A stretch of 41,538 nucleotides of DNA from Planctomycetota bacterium (GCA_030066775.1 JASJAY010000075.1:1-41538); one strand, 5' to 3'. Shown: positions 1 to 8,512, numbered from the stretch's first letter. Notes: generated by a model from the sequence alone, not told the origin. Program-made: numbers and translations.

Positions 1-284
1 ATGCGCGTCTCCCCGCGCGCGGGGATCAGGACGGGCATCATGCCGCCGGGGTAGAGCGTGCCGCCCGGCGTGTAGGCCCCGACCATGATCGTGGCGTCGC
101 TGCTGGTCAGGTTCTTGAAGCCGTAGACCGGAGACTCCGTGCTCGAGAGGCCGGGCAGGAACGGCAGCGCGTACTCGACCGCGCCGAACGAGAATCCGGC
201 GGCGGCGTCGTCGCCTCCGTCGCCGCAGCCTGCGAACGACAGGCTCAGGGCGAGACCCAGAACGATCCATACGGTGCGGCGCAT
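1..284 (-). CDS. Lipoprotein of unknown function (3' part outside window)
   Basis: The reading frame starts with ATG at 284 and runs off the left edge, so only about 94 residues are visible. A GGAGG ribosome-binding site lies just upstream on the minus strand (about 292-299). The N-terminus MRRTVWIVLGLALSLSFAGC is a lipoprotein signal ending in a Cys, followed by an Asp/Gly-rich linker (GDGGDD). A segment rich in Gly, Pro and Thr follows and looks like an extracytoplasmic beta-rich domain. I recognise no family and cannot give a function. It is transcribed divergently from the polymerase operon, and the 173-bp region between them holds that operon's promoter. Confidence 0.7.
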   Translation of the reverse strand, partial: MRRTVWIVLGLALSLSFAGCGDGGDDAAAGFSFGAVEYALPFLPGLSSTESPVYGFKNLTSSDATIMVGAYTPGGTLYPGGMMPVLIPARGETR

Positions 285-392
285 CGGCAGCCTCCTCCCG
301 TGGGGCGCGTAACCCCGAGTGATCCTCCCCCGCTGATCGGTTTGCGGCAACCTCCCGCCCACTCCCGGCTTGTGTCGAATCCGGTGGACGGG

Positions 393-421
393 TTGACGTT
401 CGTGTTTTGTTCGCATACCGT
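393..421 (+). promoter_or_regulatory. Predicted sigma70-type promoter of the dinB-dnaE2 operon
   Basis: TTGACG at 393-398 matches the -35 consensus at five of six positions. TACCGT at 416-421 keeps the key TA---T positions of the -10 box, and the spacer is exactly 17 bases. The predicted transcription start would fall about 25-30 bases before the ATG at 458. This is a prediction from consensus. The organism's own sigma preferences are unknown. Confidence 0.5.
398..412 (+). promoter_or_regulatory. Candidate LexA/SOS operator, direct repeat GTTC-N7-GTTC
   Basis: GTTC at 398-401 and GTTC at 409-412 are separated by seven bases (GTGTTTT). This is exactly the spacing of the LexA box known from alphaproteobacteria (GTTC-N7-GTTC). 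The repeat begins at the last base of the -35 box and lies in the -35/-10 spacer, where a bound repressor would block RNA polymerase. The downstream genes are translesion polymerases, which are classic SOS targets. No lexA gene is in the window, and the lineage's true LexA motif is unknown to me. Confidence 0.45.
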
Positions 422-457
422 CATGACCCGCAGGAGGGGTCCCGCAAGGCGCCCCCG

Positions 458-1756
458 ATGCAGGTTTCCTCCGCCTCCCCCGCCCGCGACCTGATGCTCG
501 TCGACCTCGATGCGTTCTACGTCTCGGTCGAGCGCGCGCGCGATCCGGCGCTCGTCGGCCGCCCCGTGATCGTCGGCGGCAAGCCCAGCGAGCGCGGCGT
601 CGTGGCCTGCGCCTCCTACGAGGCCCGGCAGCACGGCGCCCGGGCGGGCATGCCGCTCTTCCAGGCCGCCCGCTGCTGTCCGCGCGACACCGTCTTCCTG
701 CACGGCGACCACCGCGCGTACGTCGAGGCCTCGCGCCAGGTGATGCAGATCCTCGGGCGCTTCACCCCACGCGTGGAGCCGCTCTCGCTCGACGAGGCGT
801 ACCTCGACCTCACCGGCTGCGAGCGCCAGGCGTACGCCAAGGGCGCAGTGCCCGGCTGGCACAGCTGGATGAAGACCGCCGAGACGATCCAGCGGACCGT
901 CTTCGAGGAGACCGCGCTGCCGATCTCGATCGGCGTGGGTCCGACGCGCACGGTGGCCAACGTGGCGAGCGCGCTCGCCAAGCCGCGCGGCATCCTCGAG
1001 GTGCGCGCGAACGAAGCCCCGGCCTTCCTCGCGGCGCTGCCGCTCGGCTACCTGCCCGGCGCAGGCCCGCGCATGCGCGACAAGCTCGCGCGGTTCAACC
1101 TCGAGACGATCGGCGATCTCGCCGCCGTACCCGAGGACGTGCTGGCGTCGACCTTCGGCGCTGTCGGCGTCACCCTGTCGCGGCGCGCGCGCGGGCTCGA
1201 CGCCGACCTCGACCGGGCCCCCATCGGCGAGCGCGCGCCCAAGATGCGCACGATCTCGCGCGCGACCTCCTTCGCGCGCGACACGATCGATCCCGACGTG
1301 GTCGGCGGCATGCTCTCGTACCTCACCCAGCGCGCAACCGCGGCGCTGCGGGAGGAACGTCTCCTGGCCAAGGCCGTCGGCGTGACGCTCCGCTACTCGG
1401 ACTTCCAGACCGTGGAGACGCGCCGGCGCTTTCGCGAGCCGACCGCCTGCGTGCGCCAGATCCTGGAGCGGGTCGATGCGATCTGGCCCAAGCGCTGGGA
1501 TCGGCGCGTGAAGCTGCGCCTGGTCGGCGTGACGCTCTACGACGTCTTCGCGGAGAAGGAGCACCAGCTCGACCTCTTCGAGAGCCCGGGCTTCAAGGCG
1601 GCCCGCCTCGACGAACGCCTGGACGACGCCGTGGACCACATCCGCAAGCGCCACGGCTTCGGCGCGCTCGTCCGCGGCCGCGCGACGGCGTTGATCGAGC
1701 GCGTCCCGCGCACGCCGCACGGCTTCCGGCTCCAGACCCCGGCCTGCTCGAGGTGA
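458..1756 (+). CDS. dinB: Y-family translesion DNA polymerase (DinB/Pol IV-like)
   Basis: This is a 432-residue Y-family DNA polymerase that would copy past damaged bases. The catalytic acidic residues are present: VDLDAFY supplies D16 and D18, and SLDEAYLD supplies D112 and E113. It therefore looks enzymatically intact, unlike ImuB proteins, which usually lack these residues. QLDLF at residues 370-374 fits a beta-clamp binding motif and sits about 60 residues before the C-terminus, rather than at the very end as in E. coli Pol IV. ATG 458 is chosen because AAGG lies 8 bases upstream and the start precedes the conserved finger/palm motif; an in-frame TTG at 407 would fall inside the promoter. 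The stop lies 2 bases before the ATG of the DnaE2-like gene. The pair is probably damage-induced through the GTTC-N7-GTTC element. Confidence 0.9.
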   Translation: MQVSSASPARDLMLVDLDAFYVSVERARDPALVGRPVIVGGKPSERGVVACASYEARQHGARAGMPLFQAARCCPRDTVFLHGDHRAYVEASRQVMQILGRFTPRVEPLSLDEAYLDLTGCERQAYAKGAVPGWHSWMKTAETIQRTVFEETALPISIGVGPTRTVANVASALAKPRGILEVRANEAPAFLAALPLGYLPGAGPRMRDKLARFNLETIGDLAAVPEDVLASTFGAVGVTLSRRARGLDADLDRAPIGERAPKMRTISRATSFARDTIDPDVVGGMLSYLTQRATAALREERLLAKAVGVTLRYSDFQTVETRRRFREPTACVRQILERVDAIWPKRWDRRVKLRLVGVTLYDVFAEKEHQLDLFESPGFKAARLDERLDDAVDHIRKRHGFGALVRGRATALIERVPRTPHGFRLQTPACSR

Positions 1757-1758
1757 TC

Positions 1759-4700
1759 ATGGGCACCCCCGCGTTCGTCCACCTGAACGTGCACTCCGCG
1801 TACTCCCTCGGCGCCGGCGCCACCCGGCTCGAGGAGCTCGCCGCGCGTGCCGGCGCCTACGGCTATCCGGCGATCGCGCTCACCGACACGAACGCCGCGT
1901 ACGGCCTGCCGCCCTTCCAGGTCTGTTGTGACGCGGCCGAGGTGCGCGCGCTGCACGGCGCCGAGATCGAGGACCGCCCCGACGCACCCACCGGCAGCGC
2001 GCGGCATCCCTCGCGCGCCGTGCTGCTCGTCGAGAACGCGACCGGGTACCGGCATCTGTGCGGGCTGATCACCGCACGGCAGCTCGATCCGCGCTTCACC
2101 CTCGTGGACGACCTGCCGCCGTCCGCCGACGGCCTGATCGTGCTCACGCCGTGCCCCGCGCTCCTGCGCGAGCTGGCCGACGTGCTGCCCGCGGACCGGC
2201 TCTTCGCCGAGTGCATCGCGGATCGACCCGTGCGGGCGAAGCGTGCGTTGCTCGACGCCGCGAAGGCGACGGCGCGCCCGCTCGCGGGCACGCATCGCGT
2301 CTTCTTCGATCACCCGGACCGCCACGCGCTGCACCGGCTGATGCTCGCGATGCGCCACCTCAAGTTCCTGCGCGAAATCCGCCCCGGCGCCACCGGGCGC
2401 GACGGCCGGCCGCTCGACGTGCGGCCCAAGGCGTCGGCCCTGATGTCGCCCGCGGAAGCCGTCGAAGCGTTCGCCGACATCCCCGAAGCCGCGGTGAACA
2501 CGCTCGCGATCGCGGAGCGCCTGACCTTCCGCCTCGAGCGTCCGGCGCGCCCGCGCCTGCCCGTGCTCGAGCTGGAGGGCGCGGGCGCGCCGCTCGACCC
2601 GGAGCAGGGCTTCAGCCGCCTGGCGACGCTGTGCATCGAGGGCGTGCGCCGGCGGTACGGCCGCATCCGCTCCGACGTGCTCTCGCGTCTCGAACGCGAG
2701 CTGCGCGTCATCCAGATGCGCGGCTTCGCCGACTACTTCCTGATCGTGCACGGCCTCACGACGTTCGCGCGCGAGCACGACATCCCCGCCGTGGGCCGCG
2801 GCTCGGCGGCGAACTCGATCGTCGCGTACGCGCTGGGCATCACGTCGGTGGATCCATTGCGCTACGACCTGCCCTTCGAGCGCTTCCTCTCGCCCGTGCG
2901 CAAGGACTGCCCCGACATCGATCTCGACATCGACTGGCGCGGACGCGACGCCGTGATCCAGCACGCCTACGACACGTACGGCGAAGACCGCGTCGCCATG
3001 ATCTCGACCCACATCACCTGGCAGGCGCGCTCCGCCGTACGCGAGATCGCCAAGACCTTCGGGCTCTCCAAGACCGAGGTCGACCGTGTGGCCGAACACC
3101 TCCCCTGGCGGATCCGGAGCGTCTTGGACGGCCGTCAGCTGCCGCCCGAGCTGGATGCCGGACCGCTGCAGCAGCAGCCGTGGCGCGGGATCCTGCGCGC
3201 CGCCGTCCAGCTCGACGGCATGCCGCGCCATCTGTCGATCCACGTCGGCGGCATCGTCATCGGCGACGGGCCCCTGGCCGCGTCGATCCCCCTCGAACGC
3301 TCGGCCAAGGGGCTGGTCGTGACGCAGTACGACATGCACGGCGTCGAGGCCACGGGGCTGGTGAAGATCGACCTGCTCGGCAACCGCGCGCTCGCCGTCA
3401 TCGCCGACGTGCTGCGCGACACGGGCACGGCGGACACCTCGAGCGGCACCGCCATGGGCGGCGCCAACGACGCGGCCGTCGGCCTCGATCCCGTACCGGA
3501 AGACGATCCCCACGCCGCCGACCTGTTGCGCACGGGACGCACGTTCGGGTGCTTCCAGGTCGAGTCGCCGGGCATGCGCAACCTCGTCGTGCGCATGGAC
3601 GCCCACACGCAGGACGACGCGATGATCGCGCTCTCGCTGATCCGTCCGGGCCCGGCCGGCTCGGGCATGAAGGACGCCTACATCCGTCGGCGGCGCGGCG
3701 AAGAGACGACGCCGTCGATCCACCCGCTCGTGGACCCGCTGTTCCAGAACACGTTCGGCGTGATGCTCTACCAGGAAGACACGCTGCGCGTCGCCGCCGC
3801 GGTGGCCGGCTTCGACCTCGCCCAGGCCGACACCCTGCGTCGCGCGCTCTCGAAGAAGCGCGAGCCCGAAGACCTGCCCGCCATGGAGCAGGCGTTTCGC
3901 GACGGCGCCAAGGAACGCGGCGTCACGTCCGACGTGGTCGAGCACGTGTGGCAGTCGATCGCGCGCTTCTCGGCGTATGCGTACAACAAGGCCCACGCCG
4001 CGACGTACAGCCGCATCTCGTGGCAGGGGCTCTACCTCAAGGCACGTCACCCCGCCGAGTTCCTCGCGTCCGTGCTGCGCAACGGCGCCGGCTTCTACGC
4101 ACCGCGCGCGTACGTCGAGGAAGCGCGCCGGCTCGGCTGCCGCATCGAGCTGCCGTGCGTGAACCGCTCCGAGGTCGGTCCCGAAGGCCGCCTGGGTGTC
4201 TTGCGCTTGGGGCTGGACCAGGTCAAGGGACTGCGCCGCGGCACGCCCGATGCGCTCGTGCGCAACCGGCTGGCCCAGGGCCCCTACCTCTCGCCGACGG
4301 ACTTGATCCTGCGCACCGACCTCGAGAAGCACGAGGTCGAGCGGCTCGTGCTGGCGGGTGCGCTCGACGTCTTCGACCGGCCGCGCGGCGAGCTGCTCTG
4401 GCTGCTCACGCTCGACTTCGACCGCTTCCTGCGCGCACGGCAGGAGACGCGCGAGCGCACGACGCTCTTCGGCCCGACGGCCGCGCTGCCGCCCGCGCGC
4501 CACATCCCGGTGCCGCCCACCTACACCGCACGCCAGCTGCTGGAGATGGAGGTCGAGGCCCTCGGGCTCACGGCCACCTGCCACCCGGCCGAGCTCTGGA
4601 AGGACGCGGCCGAGAACGCGGGCGCGATCCCGACCGTGGCGCTGAAGGAGCACGTGGACGAGCTGGTCAAGATCGCGGGCTGGATCGTCACCGACCGGCG

Positions 4701-4938
4701 CGTACGGATCTCGCAAAACGAAAGGCCAAAGGCGAGCGCCGGCCGCTACATGAAGTTCCTCATGCTCGAGGACCTCCACGGCACGACCGAGGTCACGCTC
4801 TTCCCCCGCGCCTACGCGCGCGTCGGCCACCGCCTGACCGACGCGGGCCCGTACCTCGTCACGGGCCTCGTGCGCAACGACTACGGCTCGCTCACCCTCG
4901 ACGGCCGCGACGTGCGCCGGCTCGAGGTGCCGGAGTAG
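1759..4938 (+). CDS. dnaE2: Error-prone DNA polymerase III alpha subunit, DnaE2-like
   Basis: This is a C-family DNA polymerase of 1059 residues, nearer DnaE2 (about 1050-1080) than replicative DnaE1 (about 1160). The N-terminal PHP domain starts HLNVHSAYS; the usual LTDH histidine is Thr (LTDTN), so PHP metal binding is probably lost. GRGSAANSIVAYALGIT is the DnaE2-type form of a conserved palm motif. PDIDLDID and LVKIDLLG carry the catalytic aspartates, and FSAYAYNKAHAATYS is the fingers motif. RTTLFG before the C-terminal OB-fold (about residues 965-1055) may be a weak clamp motif. ATG 1759 has GAGG six bases upstream; an alternative GTG at 1753 would give a GTGA overlap. Together with the upstream Y-family gene it forms a two-gene mutagenesis operon without an imuA-like gene. 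The DnaE2 label rests on motifs and context, not on a tree. Confidence 0.88.
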   Translation: MGTPAFVHLNVHSAYSLGAGATRLEELAARAGAYGYPAIALTDTNAAYGLPPFQVCCDAAEVRALHGAEIEDRPDAPTGSARHPSRAVLLVENATGYRHLCGLITARQLDPRFTLVDDLPPSADGLIVLTPCPALLRELADVLPADRLFAECIADRPVRAKRALLDAAKATARPLAGTHRVFFDHPDRHALHRLMLAMRHLKFLREIRPGATGRDGRPLDVRPKASALMSPAEAVEAFADIPEAAVNTLAIAERLTFRLERPARPRLPVLELEGAGAPLDPEQGFSRLATLCIEGVRRRYGRIRSDVLSRLERELRVIQMRGFADYFLIVHGLTTFAREHDIPAVGRGSAANSIVAYALGITSVDPLRYDLPFERFLSPVRKDCPDIDLDIDWRGRDAVIQHAYDTYGEDRVAMISTHITWQARSAVREIAKTFGLSKTEVDRVAEHLPWRIRSVLDGRQLPPELDAGPLQQQPWRGILRAAVQLDGMPRHLSIHVGGIVIGDGPLAASIPLERSAKGLVVTQYDMHGVEATGLVKIDLLGNRALAVIADVLRDTGTADTSSGTAMGGANDAAVGLDPVPEDDPHAADLLRTGRTFGCFQVESPGMRNLVVRMDAHTQDDAMIALSLIRPGPAGSGMKDAYIRRRRGEETTPSIHPLVDPLFQNTFGVMLYQEDTLRVAAAVAGFDLAQADTLRRALSKKREPEDLPAMEQAFRDGAKERGVTSDVVEHVWQSIARFSAYAYNKAHAATYSRISWQGLYLKARHPAEFLASVLRNGAGFYAPRAYVEEARRLGCRIELPCVNRSEVGPEGRLGVLRLGLDQVKGLRRGTPDALVRNRLAQGPYLSPTDLILRTDLEKHEVERLVLAGALDVFDRPRGELLWLLTLDFDRFLRARQETRERTTLFGPTAALPPARHIPVPPTYTARQLLEMEVEALGLTATCHPAELWKDAAENAGAIPTVALKEHVDELVKIAGWIVTDRRVRISQNERPKASAGRYMKFLMLEDLHGTTEVTLFPRAYARVGHRLTDAGPYLVTGLVRNDYGSLTLDGRDVRRLEVPE

Positions 4939-4947
4939 CCGCGTGCC

Positions 4948-5172
4948 TCACGCCTTCTTCGCGCGGTCCTTCCACAGCCAAAGGCCGAGCACGAGACCAC
5001 CAAATGCCGAGATGAAGGCGAGCTGGATGATCTTGGGCGTGGGCGGCATGCCGCCGGCTTCGACGTAGTCCCAGATGAGCATCAGCACGAAGAAGGGCAC
5101 GCCCCATCCGAGGATGCCGTTGAAGAAGAGAAAGCGGAGCTTGGCCCCCGGCTGCGGCTCGTCGGCGCTCAT
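4948..5172 (-). CDS. Small two-helix membrane protein, function unknown
   Basis: This 74-residue protein has a polar start (MSADEPQPGAKL) and two hydrophobic segments, about residues 14-35 and 48-66. It ends in a charged tail (WKDRAKKA), so it should be an inner-membrane hairpin protein. It starts 6 bases after the stop of the glycosyltransferase gene on the same strand and is probably cotranscribed with it. It converges on the DnaE2-like gene with only 9 bases between stop codons. I know no family for it. Confidence 0.75.
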   Translation of the reverse strand: MSADEPQPGAKLRFLFFNGILGWGVPFFVLMLIWDYVEAGGMPPTPKIIQLAFISAFGGLVLGLWLWKDRAKKA

Positions 5173-5178
5173 GCAGCG

Positions 5179-6249
5179 TCAAGCATAGCGCCACAGCGGC
5201 GCGCGCCAGTCGGAGCGCCACCCGGGCGGCGTCGGCGGCAGGGTGCGCTTCACGAGTGCCTCGATCTCGGCGTGGATCGCCTTGATCGCGCGGCGCCCGC
5301 GGTTGCGGCCGGCGCGTGCGCGCCACGCGGTGCGCGAGAGGAACCACGGCACGCCGCCGGTGCGGCTGGCTTCGAGCACGGCGCGGTGCTCGACCTTCTC
5401 CGTCTCGACGCGCTCGGCGCGCTGGAGCAGGCCCAGGAGTATGCGCAGCGCGTCGGCCTCGCCGTCGTCGTCGGGATCGGTCCCGTCGAACGCGGCCTCG
5501 AGTGCCCGTGCCGCGATCGTTCGCAGGCGCCGCATGAGCTCCGGGGGCGGTCTGCGCGTCATGGCGGAGCCGGGCTGGTGCAGGTAGCTCGCGCACTCTC
5601 GGGGTGTGAGCGCGAAGGCGGCCCGCAGGCCGTGGGCCAGGGTCCAGGCGGTGTCGCCCGCCGCACCGCAGTCGTCAGGATAGGGCGCGGTCTTGAGGAA
5701 CGACGTGCGGAAGAGGTTGCTCGCCGCGCTGCCCAGCACGGCCTGCGGCATGTAGAAGATCGCGAGCCAGTAGGCGGTGTGGCTCGGCAGGGCCCGCGGC
5801 TGATCGACCTCGAGCCACTGCAGGATCTCCAGGATCGGCCAGGGCTCCGTCGACGGCTCCGCGCCCGGCGCCAGCTCGAAGCGTGGCGGGCTGACGACGA
5901 CGTCCGCGTCGTGCTGCTCGATCACCTCGACGAGGTGCGTGAGGCCTTCGGGGGTGATCACGTCGCCGACGGTCGAGATGTAGGTGAGCGGCGCCTCGAC
6001 ACTCGCGATCCCGTGGTTCCACGACGGATAGAGTCCGGGCGGATGCGAGAGCACGCGCAGCGCCGGATGCTCGACGTGCTGCTCGATGTACGCCGTCGTG
6101 CCGTCGTCCGACTCGCTGTCGACGACGAGGATCTCCTGCACATGGGGCGCGAGCGCGCGCAGAGCCTCGACGTGCGGCGGCAGCCAGGGCATCGCATTGC
6201 GCGTCGGAACCACGACGCCGACGGGCAGGGGACGAACAGCCTCGCTCAA
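5179..6249 (-). CDS. Glycosyltransferase family 2 protein
   Basis: This 356-residue protein has a GT-A fold of the family 2 type. The N-terminus holds the nucleotide-sugar binding pattern VVVPTRNAMPWL and ILVVDSESDDGT (residues about 10-50). SWNHGI follows, and the DxD position is occupied by the VGDV region near residue 95. No membrane helices are evident, so it is likely cytosolic or membrane-associated and acts on an envelope glycan or lipid carrier. The substrate cannot be read from sequence. The start is TTG at 6249, supported by a strong GGAGGT five bases upstream. The small membrane protein follows 6 bases after its stop. The C-terminal third (about residues 200-356) is Arg-rich and helical. 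Confidence 0.82.
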   Translation of the reverse strand: MSEAVRPLPVGVVVPTRNAMPWLPPHVEALRALAPHVQEILVVDSESDDGTTAYIEQHVEHPALRVLSHPPGLYPSWNHGIASVEAPLTYISTVGDVITPEGLTHLVEVIEQHDADVVVSPPRFELAPGAEPSTEPWPILEILQWLEVDQPRALPSHTAYWLAIFYMPQAVLGSAASNLFRTSFLKTAPYPDDCGAAGDTAWTLAHGLRAAFALTPRECASYLHQPGSAMTRRPPPELMRRLRTIAARALEAAFDGTDPDDDGEADALRILLGLLQRAERVETEKVEHRAVLEASRTGGVPWFLSRTAWRARAGRNRGRRAIKAIHAEIEALVKRTLPPTPPGWRSDWRAPLWRYA

Positions 6250-6298
6250 GCGACCTCCACGAAGGTCGCGGATCGTAGCGGGGACGGACCCGCGCGCC

Positions 6299-7117
6299 TC
6301 AGGCGGACTGCGAGGCGACCGCGCGTGACGACGGCTCGGAGGGCGTCACCTGGTCCTCGGGCACCTCGATGTCGAGCGTCGTGAGCAGGCGGCGCGCGTT
6401 CTCGCGCGTCTCGGTGAGCTCCATGCCCTGGAACGGCCAGAGCTGCTTCCAGGTCGCCTTGAACGCGGCCCGCCACGTGAGGCCGTACGTCTCGCCGTCG
6501 TCGAGCAGGCGGACGTTGCCGCGCTGCTCCTGCGCCTCGATGAAGCTGCGCGACGCGTCGGCGATCACGTCGAGCTCCATGCCCGGCACGGGCATCAGCG
6601 AAACCGTCTCGGCATCCTGCGCGACCACGCGGGCCCGGTGGATGCGGTAGAGGAGCTCCAGGTCGTCCATGTCCATGAACGACACGACGGCCTGACCGCG
6701 CACGGGGCCGAAGGGCTGCGCCTGCTGGCAGTTGTTGGTCAGGAGCTCCCGCTCCTTCCACTGCGTCATGAACTCGGTGTGGCGCTGCTCGATCACCGTC
6801 GCATCGCCGCCGACGACGGGACCCGCGGCGGCGATGTTCGCCAGGTCGCGGTTCGTGCGGTGAAGCAGGAGCGATCCCCACGCAACGGCGTTGGGGACGG
6901 TGTTGAGTCGCACGCGCCCGACGGGCTCGAAGCCCAGCGCGATGAGTGCCTCCTCGGCCTCGGCGATGTAGGCCTGCGCCTCGCGCGGCATGTCGTCGAG
7001 CCCGACCTTCACGACCTCGGGCTCCTTGCGGTGGCGGAACTGCCGGCGCACGAGCACGGGGCCCAGCACGTAGGGCAGGAGCATCAGCAGGACGAGCAGG
7101 GCGAGGACGAGGTACAC
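6299..7117 (-). CDS. Membrane-anchored protein of unknown function
   Basis: This 272-residue protein starts with GTG at 7117, with GGGGAG a few bases upstream. Residues 1-22 form one hydrophobic helix (MYLVLALLVLLMLLPYVLG), followed by a basic stretch (RRQFRHRK) that fits an N-in, C-cytosolic or signal-anchor topology. The rest is soluble alpha/beta sequence with a helical segment near residues 45-60. No catalytic motif is recognised. It lies upstream of the family 2 glycosyltransferase gene on the same strand, with a 49-base gap, so the two may be cotranscribed. I do not assign a function. Confidence 0.7.
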   Translation of the reverse strand: MYLVLALLVLLMLLPYVLGPVLVRRQFRHRKEPEVVKVGLDDMPREAQAYIAEAEEALIALGFEPVGRVRLNTVPNAVAWGSLLLHRTNRDLANIAAAGPVVGGDATVIEQRHTEFMTQWKERELLTNNCQQAQPFGPVRGQAVVSFMDMDDLELLYRIHRARVVAQDAETVSLMPVPGMELDVIADASRSFIEAQEQRGNVRLLDDGETYGLTWRAAFKATWKQLWPFQGMELTETRENARRLLTTLDIEVPEDQVTPSEPSSRAVASQSA

Positions 7118-7168
7118 GGGCTCCCCGTATCGACCAGCGCCACGCCGGGACTGGAGCCGGGCTGTTCT

Positions 7169-7188
7169 CCCCGTGTTAGCGAACGGGG
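7169..7188 (-). terminator. Possible terminator hairpin at the end of the NRDE-family gene
   Basis: CCCCGT at 7169-7174 pairs perfectly with ACGGGG at 7183-7188 around an 8-base loop that contains the TAA stop of the gene at 7176-7904. There is no T-run after it on the minus strand, so it is not a classical intrinsic terminator. It may only affect mRNA stability. Confidence 0.25.
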
Positions 7189-7904
7189 CGGAAGGGACGC
7201 TCCCCGGGCACGCCGTCGGCGAAGTGGAAGACGGCGGTGCCCGCCCCTTCCGGCGGCAGCGCGATCAGGGCGCTGCAGACAGTGCCGCGATTCGTGCCGC
7301 GCTTGAGGATCCGGTGGTCGCCGGGGAGCGGGGTCGTCTCGTCCGCGGCCAGGGCCGCGAGCTTCTCGAAGGTGGACGGGAGCGGCTCGTGCGAAGCGGG
7401 CGGCACGCCGAGCGGGGGCACGGGCACCTCGTTCACGTCGTGCAGGTTCGAGAGCGTGTGGGCCCCCGGTTCGAGGGCGATGACGTCGTCGGACGCGGGC
7501 CGGAGCGGCGCGTCGCTTCCGTCGTGGCGCACGACCCACGCCTGCCGCGCATCGGCGAGCAGCAGGTTGAAGCCGGCGTAGGCCGTCGCGCCCAGGTGCT
7601 GCTGGATCCAGTCGATCGCGGCATCGGCCGAACCGCTACGCAGGACGTCGTCGACGAGGCGGCCGCGGCTGCGTACGTCCGAGAACACGCGGTGCCCGCG
7701 GTTCGTGAGCGCCGCCACCATGCCGTGGCCGTTGATGCCCAGCCACGTACCGCCCGCGCGCAGATCGCGCGGCGCCACGATGCCGAGCGTCTCGTCGCGC
7801 ACCGCCGGGCCCTCGAACGGACGATCGAAGTACTCGTCCCGGTTCGCCAGCACGACGACGGGGTAGTCCTCGCGCGTCTGGTGGTGGAGCAGGACGAAGC
7901 ACAT
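7176..7904 (-). CDS. NRDE family protein (TANGO2-like)
   Basis: This 242-residue protein belongs to the NRDE (TANGO2/T10) family. The diagnostic motif ANRDEYFDRP is at residues 20-29, and Cys2 directly follows the start Met, as in Ntn-hydrolase-like family members. GGTWLGIN near residue 50 and SNLHD near residue 150 are also family-like. The length is normal for bacterial members. No signal peptide is seen, so it should be cytosolic. The molecular role of bacterial NRDE proteins is not established. ATG 7904 is the obvious start because it places Cys at position 2. It is divergent from the Uma2-type gene with a 77-base gap. Confidence 0.88.
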   Translation of the reverse strand: MCFVLLHHQTREDYPVVVLANRDEYFDRPFEGPAVRDETLGIVAPRDLRAGGTWLGINGHGMVAALTNRGHRVFSDVRSRGRLVDDVLRSGSADAAIDWIQQHLGATAYAGFNLLLADARQAWVVRHDGSDAPLRPASDDVIALEPGAHTLSNLHDVNEVPVPPLGVPPASHEPLPSTFEKLAALAADETTPLPGDHRILKRGTNRGTVCSALIALPPEGAGTAVFHFADGVPGERPFRPVR

Positions 7905-7981
7905 GGTGGGGAGGATAGCGGCTTCGTCACGCCCCCTGATTTCCCGCGTGACCGGCGTCCGTGTTCGCGCGAGGTAGGATC

Positions 7982-8512
7982 ATGGAACCGATGGTTTCGA
8001 TCTACACGCGCCGCGACTACGACAGGCTGCCCGAGGGCTTTCCTGCCCAGCTCATCGACGGCTGGCTGGTAAAGGAGCCCGCGCCGACCTACGACCATCA
8101 GCGCCTCACCGGGCGGATCCTGCGCAAGCTGCAGGACCTGGCAGGGGCGGACCTCGCGCTCCCCTCTCCCGTAGATGTGCTGATCGACGACGTGAACGTG
8201 TATCAGCCGGACGTGGTCGTGCTGCGGGAGGCGCCTCCCGGATCGGACCACTATGTCGGCGTGCCGCTGATCGCCGTGGAGGTGCTGTCTCCCAGCAGCC
8301 GATCGCGCGATCGGGACGTCAAGGCGCGCAGACTGATCGGCATCGGCGTCGCCGAGGTGTGGCTGGTGGACCCGCTCGAGCGAACGATCGAGCTCGTAAG
8401 CCCCAAGGCGTACCAGCACAGCGACGGCGACCGCGCGGTCGTCTCGAATGCGCTGCCTGGCTTCGAGCTCGTCCCAAATCAGCTGTTCACGCCGCCAGGA
8501 CGACGTCCCTGA
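7982..8512 (+). CDS. Uma2 family endonuclease-like protein (DUF820)
   Basis: This 176-residue protein has the PD-(D/E)XK-type fold of the Uma2/DUF820 family. YQPDVVVL (Asp), AVEVLSPSS (Glu) and DVKARRL (Lys) match the catalytic order, followed by the typical GVAEVWLVDP strand. Such genes are very numerous in cyanobacteria, Chloroflexota and Planctomycetota. Their biological role is unclear, with restriction-like or transposon-derived origins suggested. ATG 7982 is chosen because GAGG sits 7 bases upstream; a GTG at 7961 is also in frame. The gene stands alone and converges on the PAS-GGDEF gene with 9 bases between stops. No mobile-element ends are visible beside it. Confidence 0.87.
   Translation: MEPMVSIYTRRDYDRLPEGFPAQLIDGWLVKEPAPTYDHQRLTGRILRKLQDLAGADLALPSPVDVLIDDVNVYQPDVVVLREAPPGSDHYVGVPLIAVEVLSPSSRSRDRDVKARRLIGIGVAEVWLVDPLERTIELVSPKAYQHSDGDRAVVSNALPGFELVPNQLFTPPGRRP

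Noticed and set aside
2058..5015. Very long Arg/Ala-rich open frame overlapping the DnaE2-like gene in another frame
   Set aside because: It is a by-product of high GC: composition is Arg/Ala/Pro-rich with no domain, and the overlapping DnaE2-like frame has clear motifs.
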